Below are positions 57,587-64,000 of a stretch of 64,000 nucleotides of DNA, piece after piece. Every line of letters begins with the position of its first letter. Positions within the stretch are counted from its first letter, which is position 1. Made by a program: the position numbers and the translations under genes. The notes beneath the pieces are model-generated. The model saw only the letters and a program-made list of their open reading frames with translations, did no database searches and had not been told where the DNA came from. Source of the DNA: Dendrocalamus latiflorus (lineage: Eukaryota; Streptophyta; Magnoliopsida; Poales; Poaceae); contig CM029627.1 of NCBI GenBank assembly GCA_017311315.1, positions 588,447 to 652,446 of the forward strand, given 5' to 3'.

Positions 57587-58336
57587 CTAGCACTCATCAC
57601 TCTGCTTGCCTTTCTTGATGACCTGAAGGCCCATGAAGCTAGAGGAACAGCAGGTAGGTGAGGGAGGAGAGGTGAGCGCCGCAAGCAAGTCCACGAATGC
57701 TCCCACGATGAGGCCATGGGTCTTCTTGCCATTGGCCTTGAGGTACCACCCCAGCATCTCCTCGAGCCAGCCCCAGTCGTTCACGCCGTGGCTCATCACC
57801 ATCTCTTCCATCGACCGCCGGAAGTCGCCGTACGGGTCGTCGGAGTCGATGGCCATCACCGTGGCCCCGTCGAACGCCGCGGTGGCCTTTACGATGGAGC
57901 TCGTCGACTCGGGCTCGAAGAAGAGGCGGTTCGACCGGAGCCCACGGATGATCAACTCGTCCTCGTCCGCGACGACGTCGCCGGCCGCCGGCTCCGACGC
58001 CGTGGAGAGGCTCTCGGACATGTTAATGCCGGCCGAAGCAGAGGAGTTGGAGAGGCAGGAGTGCTCGGCAGAGTCGAGGAAGTAGGCCGGGTTCATCGTG
58101 CTGGTCTTGTAGTCCTCCTCGTGCTTGTGGTGGTGGTGGAACTGGCGCATCGATATCTCCGCGTTGTGGCCGTCGTTCCTGCGGAAGGAGAGGGTTCTCG
58201 CCTGCGTGCAAGACGGCCATTGCCATGAGGTCGACGTGCTCGAGGAGGCAGACATGGAAGGAGGAGAGCAAGGAGACAAGCTTGTTGTGTCGTTGTTGCT
58301 GAAGAAGAGAGAGGTGAGGGCAAGCTTCTTAACCAT
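57587..58336 (-). CDS. OVATE family protein (OFP) transcriptional repressor
   Basis: An intronless 249-aa protein. The C-terminal OVATE domain is at about 163-220: IDSDDPYGDFRRSMEEMVMS, GVNDWGWLEEMLGWYLKANG and HGLIVGAFVDLLAAL. The N-terminal WQWPSCTQARTLSFR (38-52) is the conserved W-P-S-C...TLSFR motif of one OFP branch (OFP12/13/16-type). The middle is Ser- and His-rich (HHHHKHEE) and unordered. OFPs are plant-specific nuclear regulators that repress genes with TALE homeodomain partners and influence organ shape; this is family knowledge. The ATG at 58336 begins MVKKLALTSLFFS, usual for the branch. Its promoter faces 58337 onward. Frames of 150-170 codons on the plus strand are antisense shadows. 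Confidence 0.93.
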   Translation of the reverse strand: MVKKLALTSLFFSNNDTTSLSPCSPPSMSASSSTSTSWQWPSCTQARTLSFRRNDGHNAEISMRQFHHHHKHEEDYKTSTMNPAYFLDSAEHSCLSNSSASAGINMSESLSTASEPAAGDVVADEDELIIRGLRSNRLFFEPESTSSIVKATAAFDGATVMAIDSDDPYGDFRRSMEEMVMSHGVNDWGWLEEMLGWYLKANGKKTHGLIVGAFVDLLAALTSPPSPTCCSSSFMGLQVIKKGKQSDEC

Positions 58337-61276
58337 TGTTATTGCCAGAGCTAGGCAGCTAGCTCGTGCTGCCTGCGATCGAGGTTCCGATATGGATACG
58401 CAGGGCAGCAGAGGAGAAGGCGGAGGTCTGAGTTGGCTTCGGGAGGCAGGGAGCGATGGCTTTTAAAGAGGAGGACATGTGCGTGGGCGATGGAGCTGGA
58501 GGGAAGATGGGTGTGGGTCGTATATTATCGTTGTTGTGTGAGTTGGGAGTCTCCTCTTGTCTATCCGCACATCTTCCGTTGGACTATCCACCGGGTGGTT
58601 GGCAGCTAGGAATCATATATCTGAATACAAAAGTTACGTGCTGCTACATTGTATATAATCTATGGAGCTACATTGTTACAGGAAAGCATATGCAAGGTAT
58701 GTATATATCTGGTACCCACATACATCTTTTATGTGAGAATGTAGATTTGCAATCGTGTAGCCGTAGCACCAACATGGAAACAAACCACATCCATTGAATT
58801 AGCATGATAGAAGTTGACAGCACTAGCATCTTATAATCACACGGGTCATTCATTTCCACACTAATCAAGTGGTCCAGACCAAAGAGTATATGTTTTCCTA
58901 TACTTCTAGTAGTTCTCACTTGATGTATTATTAGCAGCAAGGATCAACTGCCCGCTCCTTTAGTCCATCACTCCATTGTTCTCTACCAACAATACATGAA
59001 GAAAGAGCAGTGATGTTTCCTTAACAATTCAAATCCTGCACAACACGCTTGCGAGGATCACACAACATTTTCTATATTTTAGTACCCCTTGTGCGTTTCA
59101 GAAATTTAGAATTCACATGATGGTCAGCAACTTGGCTGCTGCTCTATGATTGTGCTTGCATCGCAGGGTGATTGCGGCTGTCAAGAAAGATGCAGGAGGT
59201 AGGGGACATGCAAGGTTGTTCCTCAAAATTGGTGCTTTTTTTTTGTGCTCGTGTACCTCTGCCCGTTGCTCGAGAAATTACATGCATGGCAAAGTTGCAG
59301 GGACGGTGTGAGCGTGACCTAACCTTAGCCAAGATCCTCAAGCTAGCTAGCTGGTCTCAGCCAGTAAAGATGCTTTTCTCCTCCCTTGGCAATATGTTTC
59401 AGAGACAATTTCTGACCAAGAAATCAACTCAAACTGATATAAGCAGAATTAACCAGACCCAATAATTATCTTTACTAGGGCCCGCATTGCTCTTCAGAGG
59501 TAAGGACACATGCATGTACTTATCTGAAATTTGCGTGTCTCCAGTCTGCCAAATCTGATCAGGACAAGAAGAAAGCATAAGTGACAGCTAGCTGTGGAAG
59601 CAGCACTCAAGTATTACTTCCTCTGAGGTTTAAATAACAGAAATGGCAAGACCTGAAGGCAAAGACATGGGATCAGAATAAATGTGCTCTTGATTTTTTC
59701 GGTTCTGCTTTTGCATCTATGGTGGCGACCGCTTGACGAAAAATTCCCTTTGCATTGCCAACTTGCCATCTCTTCTAGTAGTGTACTGTAGTACCACTCG
59801 TATTCTTCTCTGCATTTTTGAACAAAACAAAGGACTGGCCACAGAATTTCAGAGCATTTATGCGCAAAATCTTATCTAGGATCTTCTTGCACAAAACAAG
59901 GGCTCGAATAATTGATGCGTGCATAAATTTGCATTGCAAAACATGAAGTAGCGACAAAAGGAAACCACAGCGTTGTCCTGAAGGCGACGGATCGACTAAT
60001 CTACCAGAACGCCATGCATGACCAGGAGCTCTTTCAGTTTTAGCCTTATGTAATCTTCAGTAACAAGGCTGTTGCTATTCTTGCAGTAACATTTACTACT
60101 GACATGTTGTTTTGCCAGCATTGCACTAGTATTAGCTGAAGGTAGCTGTTGCTAAGTATCGTGTGTTACCGTACTCGCTAGTCAGTGGTAAGGCTGATGC
60201 CATTGCCTACTTGGTACACTGTAGGATGCTGCAGAGAAGATGCCTGTAGCTGAAAGCCTGTATGCACTGTTTGCAATAGTATTACTGGCAGTCAGCTCTT
60301 GCAAAAACACATCTCAGATGCTATGTGGCAGCTTTCCATCGCGGAATCAGCATGTGCTGCAAGCAACAGGGCATACGTATTCTCATCTCATACGCATGCT
60401 TCACGTTCAAGTACTAGCAATTTTACACTGAGTAAGTTTTGGGAGAACTATCTGCATACATTCCTCAGGTTATTCTGAAATGAACGGTTATTGTCATGTT
60501 GTGCATTGAAGTTTGAGTAAATTTGCACTGTCTTTACTTAACAGCTTAAGCTTTCGGAGTAACTGATATATGCATGGAACTCGTTTATCGAATCAAGAAT
60601 AAGAGAAGTTTTGCTTCCTCCTTTTGACACTCTGATTCAGATTTACTTGATTCAAAACAAGGAAAAATAGGAATACAATTCAAAATATAGCAGGCAGAGG
60701 CAGGTCTGCAGTAAAATTTTGAGGCAACCCAGGGAAAATGTCTTGTGTCAAGTGGCCTCTTTGCTAACAGATCCACTGTTCTGGAACATGCAGAAATGCG
60801 GTCTTTTGTTTCTCAAAAGTAATCACCGGTCTGTTTATATCTCCTGGTTGGTTGTAGACTTGTAGAGGCAAGGACCAGTAAGGATGCCAAAAGTACTGTG
60901 CTCCGCTTCCTGGATCAATGATGAAGCCTTCTGTTTGTCAACAAAAATAAACTACAGTCTTTTTTTTTTTGTGGGTGGGGGGCGGCAAATGATCAGCCGC
61001 AATAATGCAAAACATGTCCCTCCTCCACAGTATAGACTATTCCTTTTCTGCTATCCACTGAAAACAATTTCGGTGAAAACAAATTATCGGAACCCTCCGG
61101 GAAAGACGAAAATAGGAAACTTTAGAAAATTTTGCTCGAAATATTCAAACATATAATGCAAATTCAAGAAATACAAACATATGAGAGAGAGAGATGGAAA
61201 CGCCGCGCCGCGTCCCCGTTCCGCCGCCGTCTTCCCCCCGGCTCTGCCTCCCCAAGAGTAGATGGAGACCAATTGA
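58337..61276. other. Upstream of the OVATE gene; unassigned
   Basis: 58337-58500 is the likely leader and promoter. No gene was recognised to 61276. Frames of up to 113 codons lack motifs. 61050-61180 contains AT-rich and 'ccgaaatt'-type words that may be transposon ends. Confidence 0.4.
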
Positions 61277-61295
61277 GAGAGAGAGAGAGAGAGAT
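61277..61295. repeat. (GA)n microsatellite
   Basis: A run of about 9 GA units in unassigned sequence. Confidence 0.9.
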
Positions 61296-64000
61296 GGAGG
61301 ACGGGCTGACAGGAACAAGGGTAATTGAAGATTGGATGGGCCAGTGGGTGGATGGGCCGAAAAATTCAAAATAGACTAATTTTTTTTAGCTATATTGGGC
61401 TTTTTTCAAGATGGGCTGAAAAAACTGAATTTCGGCCGAAATTGATATTCCTTGTTAGGATAGCTACAAGAACAACGGTAGCTAGAGAGAAATGGAAAAA
61501 GAAATAGTGGCATCAAATCTTGCTTCTGAATGTCAAATGGACTATCTCTTTGTTAGCCATAGGATGCATCTGGGCTTGTTCACTTGCTGGGAACCCAAAG
61601 TGGATTGGCTATCACAAATTCAAAAAGGTTCTACCAGGATTCCAGGATAGGCTCTCCTTCCAATAACCAAATGGAGATGCAAATTTGCCAAATCTGGTCC
61701 TTCCGTATAATAAGGGTATCGAATATGTATATCTCACATCGTCGCAACGCTTCTAGAGTTCTAGATTGTTTAATTTATCCCTTGCATCCGTCTGTTGGAC
61801 TATACAGTCACCTAGCATCTTGTGAGGTGTCTGTCTCGCCGCTAGATGTGCTTGGCGATGGATGTGCTTCTGTTGTCAGATGTCGATCCGCTGGATAGAA
61901 ATTTAACTTATGCCAAACATAAGTTAGGCGCCTGATGTATAGACACCCCCGAACATACTACCATTCCTTCTGAGGAGGCTCCATAGGTTGCCCACGACAT
62001 TCAGGCCTATTTCTCAAGAAGTGCGACCAAGTTATAAATCATAGCGGATAAGATCATTTGTTGCTAAGGGAGTTGAAATTTGCGTATCGCACTCTCACAG
62101 GGATGTTTTCAGCCTCGAGGGTTGATGAGAGAACACGTGAAGGTCTAGAATATATTTATTATGAATAATTGGTACTTTGATTGAATTAATTTTAAATTTT
62201 ATAAAAGTTTCAGAAAATTCGTATCGCAGAGTTGCTCCCTGTCAAGGGCGTTCTGATCAGCTAGAGTTGGCAGTCTGATTGCCGATTCAATGTGATTGAA
62301 CTCTGATTGACTGTCGAACCACTAGTGCAGTGTGATTGGATTTTAGTTGACGACTGTTTTTTAGAGAATGCGTTTTGGAATTGGGCACGTGTGGTTTGAC
62401 CAGCTGTTGTTAGTGGTTGGACCGGAATCGATTTAGGCGGTGCGATCGGCATTGAAGATACGATCACACCGATGGGCCCGTCAGATTGGCTGTTGGTTGA
62501 CGATTTGACCAGTGTGGTCCACCCATCATTGGGAGAGTAGTCAGACTGGTGGTTGCGGCTAGATATTGGATGAGTGTGTGTACGATATGGGTGCAGTCGG
62601 TAGGTTGTATTTTGTTGTGTCGCATGATGCATATTTTTGACTAACACAAGTCAAGTGTATGGAATTTGTGCTCAAGATGGTTGCTTGATCTTTAGATGTG
62701 CAGGTGGCTTGGAGAACATTAGCGGTTGATGGCAATGCACCGAGACTAGGTGGGGGAGCTGAGGTCCGAGCAGTCGTGTAAGTCCAGGTGATGCTATGTG
62801 GCTCAAGCAGGAAGCACAGAGAACACAAAAATCGTGAAGAGGCGAGTTGGTGCATGTGGTGCATTAAGTGATGAGACCGATGCACGTAGAGTTAGTTCGT
62901 GGAAGACTGAATGCGTAAAGACGTGACAGATAGTCATTAGGCACTACGAGCTATGTATCAAAATATGTGGAGATGCTTTGAGGTGAAAGAGAAGATAGAG
63001 TTAAGCGAAGGTGCTTTGAAGCTTCGTCGAAGGTATTTTGGTAGTTAGCCAAATATTGGATTGGTGTTGATCAAAACCGCAGCGCGGGGGTGGTGCAAAG
63101 GAGAAGTGGTTTAGGTCAAGAAGAGCTAAAATTATTAAGTGGATCAATCACTAAAATGTTTGCATGTTGAATCTTATAAATATTTTGAGAAGCGTACGCG
63201 AATGGGTAAAATTCGTGTTAGTGGGTTAATGGGTTTCCTTGGTAGACTTAATGGGTGGACCTATTAGGGTTATTATTGGTTATTAAATGGAAAGAGAGGA
63301 GGTGATACATCCAAGGATTCTAGAGTTCAGATTTTTGTTCTACCATTTTGTCACCTTCTATGGTTGTGAGAGAGGAAAATTGAGAGAAGAAAGAATGGTT
63401 CTTCGGCTGTACCTTGTAACCATCTCTGATTATGTAAACATCATACTTCAATGAAAATAGATCAAAGATTTTTCTCAATCATGACCTTGTTTGCAAGCTT
63501 GTTTAGTTTTGCTTGTTTTTAAGATAGATTTGTGATTTCGTGTTCGTGGGAGTTCTAGTTTGATATCTTACTTAAATTACCTTACTAGTACATATGAAAA
63601 TAGATCTAACAAACTCTATGCCTTCGATCCTCACGAGTGAAAAGTAATTTTAGTTTTAGTGTTTTTGGTGTTATTGAGATCTAGACTGATTCTCTTTAAT
63701 TTAGTGAACTCGAGCCCAAAAACTTTATAATTCTTGATTGGTTTAGGTTTCTAATGGCTTGAACACGTCTCATGCAAAATTAAAAATTATTTGGATGAGA
63801 ATTGAACAAGTTCTTGAGATTTGAGTTTTCTCCCAAGAGACTTTCAGGTTTATGAACAAGGGACTGGTCAAACTGACCCTAGACGTACGGTAATACCAGT
63901 CAAACAGGCTTTGTACCTATGGTCAAACCAGCCGTGATGATCAGACCGACCCATCCATATGGTCTGACTGACCTTGGACTGAGAGTTGCTTATTTTGTTG
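61296..64000. other. Unassigned, probably retroelement-derived toward the end
   Basis: No gene supported. 62240-62560 repeats 'gtgattg' and 'tgattgac'-like words. 63340-63480 has LTR-leader style ('tcttcggctgtaccttgtaa', 'caatgaaaatagatcaaag'). 63860-64000 repeats 'ggtcaaactgacc' and 'gatcagaccgacc', words common in grass LTR elements. Boundaries cannot be set in this window. Confidence 0.35.

Noticed and set aside
57633..58466. Plus-strand frames over the OVATE gene
   Set aside because: Antisense shadows of a gene with a clear OVATE domain on the minus strand.

Overview
The window is nuclear DNA of a grass. Spliced genes with plant introns, GC-rich monocot-style coding sequence, dense MITEs, a nuclear copy of degenerate plastid ycf2 and grass-type LTR, LINE, MULE, hAT and CACTA elements all point to a Poaceae genome, most likely Oryza or a close relative. 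From memory, EXO70A1, harpin-induced (NHL) and OVATE genes lie close together near the end of rice chromosome 4; that synteny is a recollection and was not checked.

Seven protein genes can be supported. They are a plastid-type Nudix hydrolase (minus strand, 2599-5476, six exons), an intronless gene that looks like plant family DUF7138 (12552-13331), the exocyst subunit EXO70A1 (19618-28372, twelve exons, 637 aa), two NDR1/HIN1-like membrane proteins (39456-40118 and 47169-47774), the ribosome-assembly factor RRS1 (51704-54348, eight exons, 326 aa) and an OVATE-family repressor (minus strand, 57587-58336). They act in separate processes (nucleotide housekeeping, secretion, membrane or defence responses, ribosome biogenesis, transcription) and do not form a pathway.

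The rest is mostly transposon-derived. Region 6.0-9.5 kb is a nested pile: a LINE ORF2 remnant is interrupted by a ycf2 plastid insertion (itself carrying a hAT and a Tourist-like MITE), then by a family MITE, then by a MULE. Region 16.3-17.7 kb is a hAT element with a GC-rich cargo. Intron 6 of EXO70A1 holds a small LTR element whose second LTR contains a 940-bp hAT. Region 32.0-34.2 kb is a short-LTR, gag-only retroelement on the minus strand that carries a RanBP2-type zinc finger with an RGG-like tail. Regions 34.95-35.9 and 40.6-41.7 kb are further nested DNA transposons. One 276-278 bp MITE family occurs about ten times.

The points most worth a second look are the RanBP2/RGG cargo in the gag-only retroelement, three GC-AG introns in three neighbouring genes (3 of 23 mapped introns), a MULE ending 16 bp before the Nudix start codon, and the well-marked nested insertions, many with exact target-site duplications. 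I saw no convincing tRNA, rRNA or microRNA gene.
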